DNA from: Clostridiaceae bacterium
Lineage (GTDB): Bacteria > Bacillota > Clostridia > DSM-8532
Direction: 5' to 3'
NCBI GenBank assembly: GCA_012728095.1
Contig: JAAYFU010000005.1
Location: 1-36,834, forward strand
Length of the DNA stretch: 36,834 bases
The stretch's first letter is position 1, and the number at the start of each line of letters is the position of its first letter. The position numbers and the translations under genes were made by a program. The notes under the pieces are model-generated. The model ran no database searches. It was given only the letters and a program-made list of their open reading frames with translations, and was not told the DNA's origin. This document shows, in pieces, positions 14,702-23,900 of this stretch.

Positions 14702-15373
14702 ATGACAAAAATATTACTGGTGGAAGATGATGCAAGCATAGTAAATAATCTTTCCGAGTACCTCCGCGGCGAGGGCTTTGAGATTGATTCGGCTACCGGC
14801 CAGAAACAGGCTGTCAGTAAATTAGAGAAAAACAAATATGATCTGCTCTTGGTGGACATATCCTTAAAAGACGGCAACGGTTTTGCTGTTTGCGCCGCCG
14901 CCAGAGCAATGGGCGATACCCCTGTGATATTCCTCACCGCATCGTCGGATGAATACAGCGTTATAACAGGCCTTGACATGGGGGCCGATGACTATATAAG
15001 CAAACCCTTCCGCCCCAGGGAGCTTTTATCCCGCATAAAAAGTGTTTTAAGACGCAGCAGCAAATCCAATTCCATAATTGAGCATGATTTCATTAAAGTG
15101 GACACCGCTAAGGGAACGGTAACAAAAAACGGTACCGAAATATTTCTTTCAGCCCTTGAATACAGGCTGCTTCTGGTGTTTTTAAATAATAAAGGAATCA
15201 TATTGTCGCGTAACAGGCTTCTTGAGGAGATCTACGATATTGCCGGAGAATATGTCAATGACAACACCCTCACGGTCTATATAAAAAGGCTTAGAGACAA
15301 AATCGAGGATGACCCTCAAAATCCGACGTTTATCAAGACTGTTCGCGGTCTGGGATATAAGGTCGGTGATTAA
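14702..15373 (+). CDS. OmpR-family response regulator
   Basis: A DNA-binding response regulator of 223 residues. The receiver domain (1-~118) has the acidic pocket EDD (8-10), phospho-acceptor Asp52 in LLLVDISL, the switch Thr in FLTASS and the conserved Lys in ISKPF. The C-terminal winged-helix domain (~125-220) has the typical LSALEYRLLLVFLNN and TVYIKRLRDKIEDDP...TVRGLGYKV. The start at 14702 follows AGAGGAA; an in-frame ATG at 14612 lies at the expected transcription start and lacks a site. Its stop directly abuts the kinase start. Its likely target is the ABC transporter promoter at about 16411-16442. Confidence 0.92.
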   Translation: MTKILLVEDDASIVNNLSEYLRGEGFEIDSATGQKQAVSKLEKNKYDLLLVDISLKDGNGFAVCAAARAMGDTPVIFLTASSDEYSVITGLDMGADDYISKPFRPRELLSRIKSVLRRSSKSNSIIEHDFIKVDTAKGTVTKNGTEIFLSALEYRLLLVFLNNKGIILSRNRLLEEIYDIAGEYVNDNTLTVYIKRLRDKIEDDPQNPTFIKTVRGLGYKVGD

Positions 15374-16375
15374 ATGAGTTTTTTCAGAAACCCTGAAATC
15401 CAAAAAAGTTTAATATTTTACATTCTTCTGATCCTGATCCTGACAATTGCAGGCTTTTTGCTGGGATATTACAATGGACTTATTGTATTAACCATATCGA
15501 TTCTGTTTACTTTTCTGCATTTTTTGATTACTTTCAGGCGATATAAAAAACTAGCTGAACTGGGTAGTGATATCGATAGAATTCTTCACGGGGATGACTC
15601 CATTGATCTGGCTGAGTATTCTGAAGGAGAGATGTCTTTTCTGCAAAGCGAGATTTCAAAACTGACTGTACAGCTCAGGAACCAGGCCTGGGCATTAAAA
15701 AAGGATAAACAATACCTGGCTGATTCTATTGCTGATATATCACATCAAATAAGAACACCGCTTACATCAATAAATATCATGCTATCCCTTCTATCAAAGC
15801 CGGATTTGCCCGAGGAAAGGAAGACGGCTCTGTTTAATGAACTGGAAACGCTTCTTGGCCGGATAGACTGGTTGATTACAACCCTTTTAAAGATATCAAG
15901 GCTGGATACCGGAACTGTTAAGTTTAAGAAAGAAAAAATAATGGTATCCCGTCTAATCAGTCTTGCCGTTGCCCCTATTGCAATTTCTCTGGAACTGAGA
16001 GAGCAGGTAATAAATACAGAGATATCAGGGAACGAATCATTTACAGGAGATTTATCATGGACTGTCGAAGCGATCGAGAATATATTAAAGAACTGTATGG
16101 AGCATACTCAAAAAGGAGGCGTTATTACAATCACTGCTTGTGAAACTCCTCTTTTTACCGAGATCGTCATAAAGGACAACGGTCCGGGAATTGATAAGGA
16201 AGATCTTCCCCATTTGTTTGAAAGATTCTATAAAGGTAAGAATTCCGATAGTCAGAATTACGGCATAGGCCTTGCCCTTGCCAGAATGATAATCGTAAAT
16301 CAAAACGGCACCATAAAAGCGGAAAATGCCCCGGAGGGCGGAGCAAAATTTACGATACGGTTTTATAAGGGATGA
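15374..16375 (+). CDS. Sensor histidine kinase without extracellular sensor domain
   Basis: The membrane kinase partner of the response regulator, 333 residues. Two transmembrane helices (about 12-31 and 35-55) are joined by only about four residues, so there is no outside domain, as in intramembrane-sensing kinases of the BceS class. The phosphorylated His is His124 in DISHQIRTPLTS. The ATPase part has the N box NCMEH, DNGPGIDKEDL, FERFYKG and the G2 box GIGLALARMI. Together with the downstream transporter this suggests that the transporter itself is the sensor, as known for Bce systems; that is inference. The start immediately follows the regulator stop. Confidence 0.9.
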   Translation: MSFFRNPEIQKSLIFYILLILILTIAGFLLGYYNGLIVLTISILFTFLHFLITFRRYKKLAELGSDIDRILHGDDSIDLAEYSEGEMSFLQSEISKLTVQLRNQAWALKKDKQYLADSIADISHQIRTPLTSINIMLSLLSKPDLPEERKTALFNELETLLGRIDWLITTLLKISRLDTGTVKFKKEKIMVSRLISLAVAPIAISLELREQVINTEISGNESFTGDLSWTVEAIENILKNCMEHTQKGGVITITACETPLFTEIVIKDNGPGIDKEDLPHLFERFYKGKNSDSQNYGIGLALARMIIVNQNGTIKAENAPEGGAKFTIRFYKG

Positions 16376-16410
16376 TATCACCTTTTAAGTGACGCTTTAG
16401 TTATATTCAA

Positions 16411-16442
16411 GTCACTTTTATGTCATTTTAAACTTATATAAT
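16411..16442 (+). promoter_or_regulatory. Candidate response-regulator site and promoter of the ABC transporter
   Basis: Direct repeats GTCACTTTTAT (16411-16421) and GTCATTTTAAA (16422-16432) are spaced by 11 bases, the pattern bound by OmpR-type dimers. They end 5 bases before a perfect TATAAT (16437-16442). No -35 element is present, as expected for an activated promoter. An AAGTGAC (16387-16393) upstream is the inverse of GTCACTT. Confidence 0.5.
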
Positions 16443-16483
16443 TGCTTTGTACAGTCTATTAGGATTCGGGAGGAAAAATACAA

Positions 16484-17167
16484 ATGGAAATATTGAGGAT
16501 TGAAAATCTTTCAAAGTATTATGGTAGTGGCGAGAATATAGTGAAAGCGTTGGACGGTGTCTCTTTTTCGGTCGAGAAAGGTGAGTTCCTGGCAATAATG
16601 GGTCCTTCCGGTTCAGGAAAATCTACCCTGCTTCATATAATAGGAGGAGTTGATAAGCCGACAAGCGGAAAAGTTTACATGAGCGGACAGGATGTTTACG
16701 CTCAGAACGATGAACAGCTTGCCATTTTCAGGCGAAGACAGGTAGGCCTGATTTATCAGTTTTATAATCTGATCCCTGTTTTGGATGTGGTGGAAAATAT
16801 TACGCTTCCGGTGCTACTTGACGGAAGAGAGGTCAATGAAGACAGATTAAATGAGTTACTTATGATCCTTGACTTAAAGGGGAGAGAAAAACATCTGCCT
16901 AATCAGCTTTCGGGCGGACAACAGCAGAGGGTTTCCATCGGGAGGGCCTTGATGAACGCCCCAGCTGTTGTTCTTGCAGATGAGCCCACCGGAAATCTGG
17001 ATTCAAAAAATTCACAGGAAATAGTTGAGCTACTGAAGCTTTCCAACCAGAAATTCGGACAGACAATTATAATTATCACCCACGATGAAAACATAGCGCT
17101 CCAGGCAGACAGAATTATGACCCTGGAGGATGGTAAAATCATCCGTGATGAGGTGATAAGAAAATGA
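16484..17167 (+). CDS. ABC transporter ATP-binding protein (MacB/BceA type)
   Basis: The ATPase of an FtsX-type ABC transporter, 227 residues, the normal size for BceA/MacB/LolD proteins. It shows Walker A GPSGSGKST (40-48), the family-typical Q-loop region LIYQFYNLIPVLDVVENI, signature LSGGQQQRVSIGRAL, Walker B VVLADEPTGNLD and H-loop ITHDENIA. The start follows GGGAGGAAA. Its stop overlaps the permease start (ATGA). It is probably induced by the two-component system just upstream and serves antimicrobial-peptide resistance or cell-envelope stress. Confidence 0.92.
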   Translation: MEILRIENLSKYYGSGENIVKALDGVSFSVEKGEFLAIMGPSGSGKSTLLHIIGGVDKPTSGKVYMSGQDVYAQNDEQLAIFRRRQVGLIYQFYNLIPVLDVVENITLPVLLDGREVNEDRLNELLMILDLKGREKHLPNQLSGGQQQRVSIGRALMNAPAVVLADEPTGNLDSKNSQEIVELLKLSNQKFGQTIIIITHDENIALQADRIMTLEDGKIIRDEVIRK

Positions 17168-19854
17168 ATATCATTAATAAATTTACTTTGAAAACTTTAG
17201 GTAAAAACAAAGTCCGTACCTTGGTCACCATAATAGGTATCATTCTGTCGGTATCGATGATTACGGCCGTAACTACAGGAATATCCAGTCTACGGAATTA
17301 CCTGGTCAACATAGTAATTGAGGAATTGGGGGATTGGTATGGAGCTGCCTTCAGTATTTCTGCCCCAAAACTCAAAGAGGTCAGAAACAACCAGGAAGTC
17401 AGTCAAATAACAAGTCTCCAGAATATTGGATATTCTTTTTTAAAGGATTCGAAAAACGAATATAAACCATACCTCTTCATAGGAGGAATGGATGCCGTTT
17501 TTGCGCAAATAATGCCGGTGGATTTAACTGAGGGAAGACTACCGAAAAACCCCTCGGAAATAATTCTGCCTGAACATTTAAAGTATAACGGTGGAGTGGA
17601 TTTCTCCCTGGGCGATACATTAAGACTGAAAATAGGGGAAAGGATATCAGACGGATCCCGGTTAAATCAAATGAATCCCTTTATGCATCCGGAGAGTGGA
17701 ATGACTGAGGACCTGGTCATAAAAGAGGAACGGACTTATACGGTAGTAGGCTTTTATGAAAGACCTGGTTTTGAAAGTTATTCGGCGCCCGGATACACAG
17801 CTCTTACCCTGGATGACGGCACAGATTCGTACGGCTATGATATTTATCTTAAGATTACAAAGGCAAAGGAAATTCACTCTTTCATGAGACAAACCTTTTC
17901 CGGAAGCGGGTATACTTTGAATCACGACCTGCTGCGCTATATCGGCGCTTCCGGTGATCGGAGCTATAACGCTGTGTTATACAGTCTTGCGGCAGTGCTG
18001 ATAGGTCTGATTATGTTTGGTTCCGTATCATTAATATACAATGCGTTTTCCATATCGGTCAGCGAAAGGACAAAACAGTTTGGCCTTTTATCGTCCATTG
18101 GCGCTACCAGGAAACAGATGAAAAAAAGTGTACTCTTTGAAGCTTTTTTCTTGAGCATAATAGGTATTCCTTTGGGTTTATTGGCAGGTATTTTCGGGCT
18201 AAGCGTTACTTTTCACTTTGTTGATAATATAATTGCTTCATTGTTGGGAGAAGGCATAGATGCCTCATTAAGCATGCATGTTTCATGGGAAGCGGCTGTC
18301 GCCGCCGTGGTGATAGGGTTTGTAACCGTTATGATTTCTGCCTATATTCCGGCTCGCAGAGCCTTTAAAGTATCGGCAATTGATGCCATACGCTTGTCCC
18401 AGGATATAAAGCTCAAGGCAAGGAAACTTAGAACCTCCAGGCTGTTGTATAAACTCTTCGGTGTGGAGGGGATGATTGCAAAAAAGAATTTCAAAAGGAG
18501 CAGAAAAAAGTACAGGGCAACTGTAATATCTCTGTTTTTGAGCATAGTTCTCTTTATCTCGGCTTCCAGCTTTTCGGCCTATCTGACTAAAGGTGTCTCG
18601 GCTGTTGTGGATGAAGCGGGTTATGATATCAGTTGTTATTTCAATCCTGATAATAATGGAGCTTCAGTCGAGGATGTATATAATACGCTGAAAAGCATAG
18701 ACGGCGTAACCAAAAGCAGTTATTCGGTCATATACAGTCCCTATGACTGTAAAATATTAACGGCTGACCTGAGCCGGGAATACAAGGATTATGTCCTGAA
18801 GAATTATGAACAGGACTTAAACCAAACAGATTATGAGCACTTTTACATTGAACACCTGTTCATTGATGACGAAGCGTATTTGGAGTATTTAAAGCAGAAT
18901 TCGGTAGAATATGAAGCTTTTATTAATTCCCAGGAGCCCATGGCCGTTGTGGTTGATTATTCCAAAATTTATAATGGGAAAGAGGGAAGGTTTTATACCA
19001 TTAACCAGCTGGACAGGAGTGATAAAACAATAAATGTTTTGTTTGTAGATCCTATAGAGGGGTATTATTTGTCAGGGACAAAAGAGAATGAGAACAATGA
19101 ATTGACTTATGAATTCCGGAATAAAAACAATGAGAACGATGTTATAATAAAATCCAGGGAAGAAGTGGAAAGGCGCGTAAATATAAAAGTCGGCGCATTT
19201 TTATCAAACTTGCCCATGGGCGCAAATGTCAACGGGAGAGGGCAAATTAGACTGGTATATCCATATAGCGCCTTAAAAACTGTGTTGGGAGAAAACTATA
19301 CAGAAAGTAACGTATTCATGTATTTCAAAGCGGATGACCACAAGACGGTGTTTGATAAGATGTATAAAGCACTTGACGAAAGAGGTTTCTCAAACGCCGA
19401 ACTCCATAATTACGCTGACATGATGGAATCGGAAAGAGCATTAATAACGGTAGTAAACGTTTTTTCCTACGGCTTCATAGTACTGATTTCACTAATTGCG
19501 GCGGCTAATGTATTCAATACGATTTCAACCAATATAGGGCTTCGCCGCCGTGAGTTTGCCATGCTGAAATCTATAGGTATGACCCAGAAGATGTTTAACA
19601 GAATGATGAATTACGAATGCCTGCTTTATGGCATAAAAGGGCTGGCATACGGTATTCCTGTGTCAACAGGCGTTACCTGGCTTATATACAGGAGTATAAT
19701 GCAGGGACTGGAAACGAGATTTTTCATTCCCTGGTACAGCCTTGTAATTGCTGTGGGAAGCGTATTTGCGGTTGTATTTGCTACAATGATTTATTCTATG
19801 CAAAAAATTAAGAAGGATAATCCGATAGACGCATTAAAGGAAGAAAATCTGTGA
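17164..19854 (+). CDS. ABC transporter permease with two FtsX domains, 896 residues
   Basis: The large membrane subunit partnering the ATPase. An N-terminal helix (about 17-38) is followed by an outside domain to about 270, then a first FtsX domain (about 275-405; SVSERTKQFGLLSSIGATRKQMKKSVLFEA). A second helix near 460-480 is followed by a second outside domain of about 280 residues and a second FtsX domain (about 765-890; LRRREFAMLKSIGMTQKMFNRMM). This is the duplicated-FtsX layout of the VexP/YtrF/MacB-like exporter group; classical BceB is shorter (~650) with one large outside domain. With an adjacent kinase lacking its own sensor, both outside domains are candidates for ligand detection. 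The ligand is unknown. Confidence 0.9.
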   Translation: MNIINKFTLKTLGKNKVRTLVTIIGIILSVSMITAVTTGISSLRNYLVNIVIEELGDWYGAAFSISAPKLKEVRNNQEVSQITSLQNIGYSFLKDSKNEYKPYLFIGGMDAVFAQIMPVDLTEGRLPKNPSEIILPEHLKYNGGVDFSLGDTLRLKIGERISDGSRLNQMNPFMHPESGMTEDLVIKEERTYTVVGFYERPGFESYSAPGYTALTLDDGTDSYGYDIYLKITKAKEIHSFMRQTFSGSGYTLNHDLLRYIGASGDRSYNAVLYSLAAVLIGLIMFGSVSLIYNAFSISVSERTKQFGLLSSIGATRKQMKKSVLFEAFFLSIIGIPLGLLAGIFGLSVTFHFVDNIIASLLGEGIDASLSMHVSWEAAVAAVVIGFVTVMISAYIPARRAFKVSAIDAIRLSQDIKLKARKLRTSRLLYKLFGVEGMIAKKNFKRSRKKYRATVISLFLSIVLFISASSFSAYLTKGVSAVVDEAGYDISCYFNPDNNGASVEDVYNTLKSIDGVTKSSYSVIYSPYDCKILTADLSREYKDYVLKNYEQDLNQTDYEHFYIEHLFIDDEAYLEYLKQNSVEYEAFINSQEPMAVVVDYSKIYNGKEGRFYTINQLDRSDKTINVLFVDPIEGYYLSGTKENENNELTYEFRNKNNENDVIIKSREEVERRVNIKVGAFLSNLPMGANVNGRGQIRLVYPYSALKTVLGENYTESNVFMYFKADDHKTVFDKMYKALDERGFSNAELHNYADMMESERALITVVNVFSYGFIVLISLIAAANVFNTISTNIGLRRREFAMLKSIGMTQKMFNRMMNYECLLYGIKGLAYGIPVSTGVTWLIYRSIMQGLETRFFIPWYSLVIAVGSVFAVVFATMIYSMQKIKKDNPIDALKEENL

Positions 19855-19862
19855 TACAATGG

Positions 19863-19968
19863 TGTCATCTTGAGGGAAGTTTACCCTTCTGTCATTCTGA
19901 ACGAAGCGAAGCGGAGTCGAAGGATCTTATGTGTCACACAAAGATTCTTCGCTGACGCTCAGAATGAC
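19863..19968. repeat. MITE-like repeat, full copy with a left fragment
   Basis: The full copy is at 19891-19968 (78 bp): left end GTCATTCTGAACG, core GGAGTCGAAGGATCTTAT, right end CGCTCAGAATGAC. A partial left end, GTCATCTTGAGGG, lies at 19863. The element begins 9 bases after the permease stop and occupies most of the gap before the uridine-kinase-like gene. Transcribed, it would form a hairpin and might act as a terminator or mRNA stabiliser. Confidence 0.75.
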
Positions 19969-20042
19969 ATCGAGAACAGGATTCTTTGTTTAACACAAAA
20001 TGAATTGCAGCATAAAAGATAAAAGAGAGCAGGATTTTTGCA

Positions 20043-20645
20043 ATGCTGAATAAACAGGATAAGGATTTATTATATTTATTATTTAAAAAAATCGATTCAC
20101 TGTTAAAGGGAAAAGACAAAGTAATAATAGCCATAGACGGAAACAGCGGAGCCGGAAAGAGTACATTGGCAAAATATATAGAAGAACATTTTGACTCAAA
20201 TATATTTCATATGGACGACTTCTTTCTGCCACCGGAGCTGAAAACAGAAGAGAGACTTAAGGAAGTCGGCGGGAATGTGGATTATGTCAGATTCAGGCAT
20301 GAAGTTGCTGACCGCCTAATAGAAGGCGGAGATTTTGAGTACCGGGTATATAACTGCCACACCTTAAGCTTTGACAGGACTGTAAAAGTGAAAGAGAAAA
20401 GACTTAACATTGTGGAAGGCGTTTACAGTATGCACCCCACCCTTATTGATATTTATGATTATAAGATTTTCCTTGGCATTGACCATGATAAACAGATTGA
20501 AATAATAACAAAAAGGTCAGGAGAGGAACTTGCCCGTAAATTCAAAGAAATATGGATACCAATGGAGAATAGGTATTTTCAAGAGATGAGAATAAAAGAG
20601 AAGAGCGATTTGGTGTTCAGCTTATTGCAGGAAATGTCACACTGA
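20043..20645 (+). CDS. Uridine kinase-like P-loop kinase
   Basis: A small-molecule kinase of the uridine kinase/phosphoribulokinase superfamily, 200 residues. Walker A GNSGAGKST lies near residues 36-44, and the substrate region HMDDFFLPPELKT carries the Asp pair expected for these kinases. A VEGVYSMHP stretch matches the Walker B-like region of uridine kinases, and a lid with Arg/Lys follows (KRSGEELARKFKEIWIPMENRYF). It is not a canonical Udk; the substrate may be a nucleoside or another small alcohol. The site AGGA lies 10 bases before the ATG. The gene is isolated between two copies of the MITE-like repeat. Confidence 0.8.
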   Translation: MLNKQDKDLLYLLFKKIDSLLKGKDKVIIAIDGNSGAGKSTLAKYIEEHFDSNIFHMDDFFLPPELKTEERLKEVGGNVDYVRFRHEVADRLIEGGDFEYRVYNCHTLSFDRTVKVKEKRLNIVEGVYSMHPTLIDIYDYKIFLGIDHDKQIEIITKRSGEELARKFKEIWIPMENRYFQEMRIKEKSDLVFSLLQEMSH

Positions 20646-20665
20646 ACTATGCGCGATATCTCTCT

Positions 20666-20800
20666 GTCATCCTGAGAGGAACGTAAGCGGAGTCGAAGGA
20701 TCTTATGTGTTAACGCAAAAGATTCTTCGCTTCACTCAGAATGACAGGGAGAGGAAGATTTTTCGTTAGGCTCATAATGACAATAATGCTCAGGATAACA
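20666..20800. repeat. MITE-like repeat, full copy plus degenerate right-end fragments
   Basis: The full copy is at 20666-20745 (80 bp), from GTCATCCTGAGAG to CACTCAGAATGAC, with the same core as the copies at 14366 and 19891. Degenerate right ends follow at about 20757-20781 (ending CTCATAATGAC) and to 20800 (GCTCAGGATAAC). It starts 21 bases after the kinase stop. Confidence 0.72.
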
Positions 20801-20823
20801 TAAATTAAAATCTAAGCATTAAG

Positions 20824-20861
20824 CAGCTGACGCATGGACAACATGCGGCAGCGCTTTTTTT
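20824..20861 (+). terminator. Intrinsic terminator ahead of addB
   Basis: GCTG-CGCATG pairs with CATGCG-CAGC across single mismatched bases, loop GACAA, followed by seven T. It separates the kinase region from the addAB promoter. Confidence 0.75.
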
Positions 20862-20896
20862 GACAGCTTAAAGCAATAAATTGCCTTGTACTCTTA

Positions 20897-20905
20897 TGGT
20901 ATAAT
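20897..20905 (+). promoter_or_regulatory. Extended -10 promoter of addBA
   Basis: TG-G-TATAAT (20897-20905), a perfect extended -10, with no clear -35 at 17 bases. It gives a leader of about 30 bases to the ATG at 20945. Confidence 0.55.
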
Positions 20906-20944
20906 TAAATAATAAAACAAAAAATGCAGATACCGGGGAAACTT

Positions 20945-23900
20945 ATGAGTTTACGTATAGTATACGGTCGTGCCGGAAGCGGTAAAACGCATTTTATTTT
21001 AAATGAAATTAAATCACGGATAGAGGAAGGCTCGGACAGGACATTGGTTTTACTGGTCCCGGAGCAGTTTTCATTCCAGGCTGAAAAGAACCTTGTTTCG
21101 GTTACCAAAACCGGTGGCATACTCAAGACCGAAGTCCTTAGCTTTCAAAGAATGGCATACAGGGTATTTAATGAGGCGGGAGGAATCACATACCCCCATA
21201 TTCATCCTGCCGGAAAGTCCATGATAATATACCGTATACTCAATAAAATGAAGGACAGGTTCAAGGTTTTTGCCGGAACCTGTGAGCGGGAAGGTTTTGT
21301 AAATACAATCTCCACCCTGATTACAGAGCTTAAAAGATACAATGTAACGCCTGACAGGCTGCAGGATGCCATTGATGCCCTTGATGAGGATAATCCCTTA
21401 AGACAAAAACTTACAGAGATTAATCTTGTATATGGAGAATTTGAATCCCTCATTGAAAAGAGGTACAGGGATTCGGATGATGATCTTACCCTGGCGGCTA
21501 AAAAAATTGCCGCATCTTCCTTATATAATGACGCTGAAATCTGGATTGACGGATTTGTGAGCTTTACGCCGCAGGAGTATAAAATAATCGGCGTACTTTT
21601 AAAAAAGGCTTTCCGTGTTACCGTAAGCCTGTGTACCGATATCCTTGAAAACAGCACAGAGACTGAAGCTGACGTATTCGCGCCTGTAAGGAATGTTTAC
21701 AGAAAACTGAAAAGGTTAGCTGCAGAGAATTGCGTGGTAATGGAAGACCCGATTTTTTTCGGCGAATCCGTTCGATTCAGGAAAAGCGCGGAATTAGCGC
21801 ACTTGGAAAAGAACCTCTATGCATTTCCATATGATACTCTGGACAAAGAGATGGAAGATATATCTCTCTTTGCTGCAAAGAATATTTTTTCCGAGATAGA
21901 AGCAACAGCCCGCGAAATTATCCGGCTTTGCAGGGATCATAATATGCGTTTTCGCGACATAGCGGTTGTTTCAAGGAATCTTCCGGCTTATGAAAAACTT
22001 GTTGAACTTATCTTTTCAGATTATGAGATTCCGTACTTTATTGACAGAAAGACCGAAATAAATAATCATCCGTTAGTCCGCCTCCTTATATCAATGATGG
22101 ACATTTTTATCGACAACTGGTCCTATGAAGCTGTATTTCGCTATTTGAAAACAGGTTTGACGGGTATTGACCGGAGAAGTATAGACCTTTTGGAGAACTA
22201 TGTGCTGGCATGTGGTATTCGGGGAAGTTACTGGACAAGGGAAAAACCCTGGGACATGAGCCCGGTTCTTATACCCGATGACCAACTTAATGAAAACCAG
22301 GATGAACTTGATGAAATAAATGATATAAGAATCAGGGTGGTTAAGCCTTTGCTGGATTTCAGAAATAAGACGAAGGGTAAAAGAACCGCCGCGGAATTTT
22401 GTACTGGGATTTACGAGTTTCTATGCGATTTGGGTGTTCCCGATTCGATAGAGAAAACCATCGATAAATTCAGAGAATCAGGCCGGCTTAAACTTGCCGA
22501 TGAGTACTCGCAGGTATGGAATATAGTAATGGAGCTTCTGGATCAGACCGTGGAGGTGCTGGGAGATGAAACCTGTAGTCTTGAGGAGTTCAGCGAAATC
22601 CTGAAGATAGGATTGGCGGGATATAAAATAGGAACAATCCCTGCCGCAGTGGATCAGGTGCTTGTAGGCAGCGTTGAACGTTCCAGGAGCCATGAAATAA
22701 AAGCCATGTTCATACTGGGAGCCAATGACGGGGTTTTCCCCTCGGCAGCCCTGACAGAAGGTATTCTATCAGACCAGGATCGTTCGGTTTTGTACCATAT
22801 GGGCATCGAGTTGGCCAGTGATACAAAAACTCAGGCTTTTGACGAGCAATACCTTGTTTACAGGACTCTTACCGTTGCCGGTGAATATTTAAGAATAAGC
22901 TGGCCAATAGGGGACAGTGAGGGAAAAACCATGAGACATTCAATTATCGTGTCCCGTCTGCAAAAACTTTTTCCAAAACTGATTCAGCAAAGCGATATTA
23001 TTCCTTCTTCGCCTGATGAATTTGATATGGAGATGCTCTCAAGACAAAAGCCTACATTTAATAAGCTTATTGCATCTTTAAGACAAAAGGCCGACGGTCA
23101 GGAAATAAATCCCGTATGGCAAGATGTTTACAGATGGTTTAAAGGCCGTGAAGAGTGGAAAGAAAGCATTGATATTTTGAGAAAAGCTTTCAGTTATACC
23201 AATTCCGCCGAAAGAATCAGTGAAGATAAAATTCCGGCTTTATATGGAAATCCTGCCTATTCAAGCGTATCAAAACTGGAGAAATACGCTTCATGCCCCT
23301 TTTCATTTTTCATTCAGTATGGTTTAAAGGCCAGGGAACGGAAGATATACAGGCTTAGTGCACCTGATATAGGAACTTTTATGCATGCAGTTATTGAAAA
23401 ATTCTCCAGGCTGGTGTCAGAAGGAGATATGACCTGGAGGACTTTTACCGACGATTGGTGCAGGGAAAAAGTCTCGGAAATCGTGGACGAGATGATTGAA
23501 GGCATGAAGGGAAAGGGAATTGCAGCATCAAAGCGGTACACTGCCCTTACAATGCGACTTAAGAGAGTGGTTACAAGAGCGGTATTGCTTATAGCCCAGC
23601 ATATACGCAGGAGCAGCTTTAATCCTGTAGGTTACGAGGTGGGTTTCGGTGAAAATGAAAAATATCCTCCAATAGTAATTCAGTTGGATTCAGGGCAGAC
23701 AATCCGGTTGACCGGGCGAATAGACCGGTTAGACGCTTTTGAGTCCGAGGATGGAAAGTATTTCAGTATAATAGATTACAAGTCGGGACCAAAAGATTTC
23801 AAGCTGTCGGATGTTTTCTACGGGTTACAGATTCAGCTTATTACTTATATGGATGCTATCTGGGAAAGCGAGGAGCAGAAAGGAAACAGTCCGGTTTTTC

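Noticed and set aside
20860..20865. TTGACA as a -35 element for addB.
   Set aside because: It overlaps the terminator T-run and has no -10 at a suitable distance; the extended -10 at 20897-20905 explains the start better.
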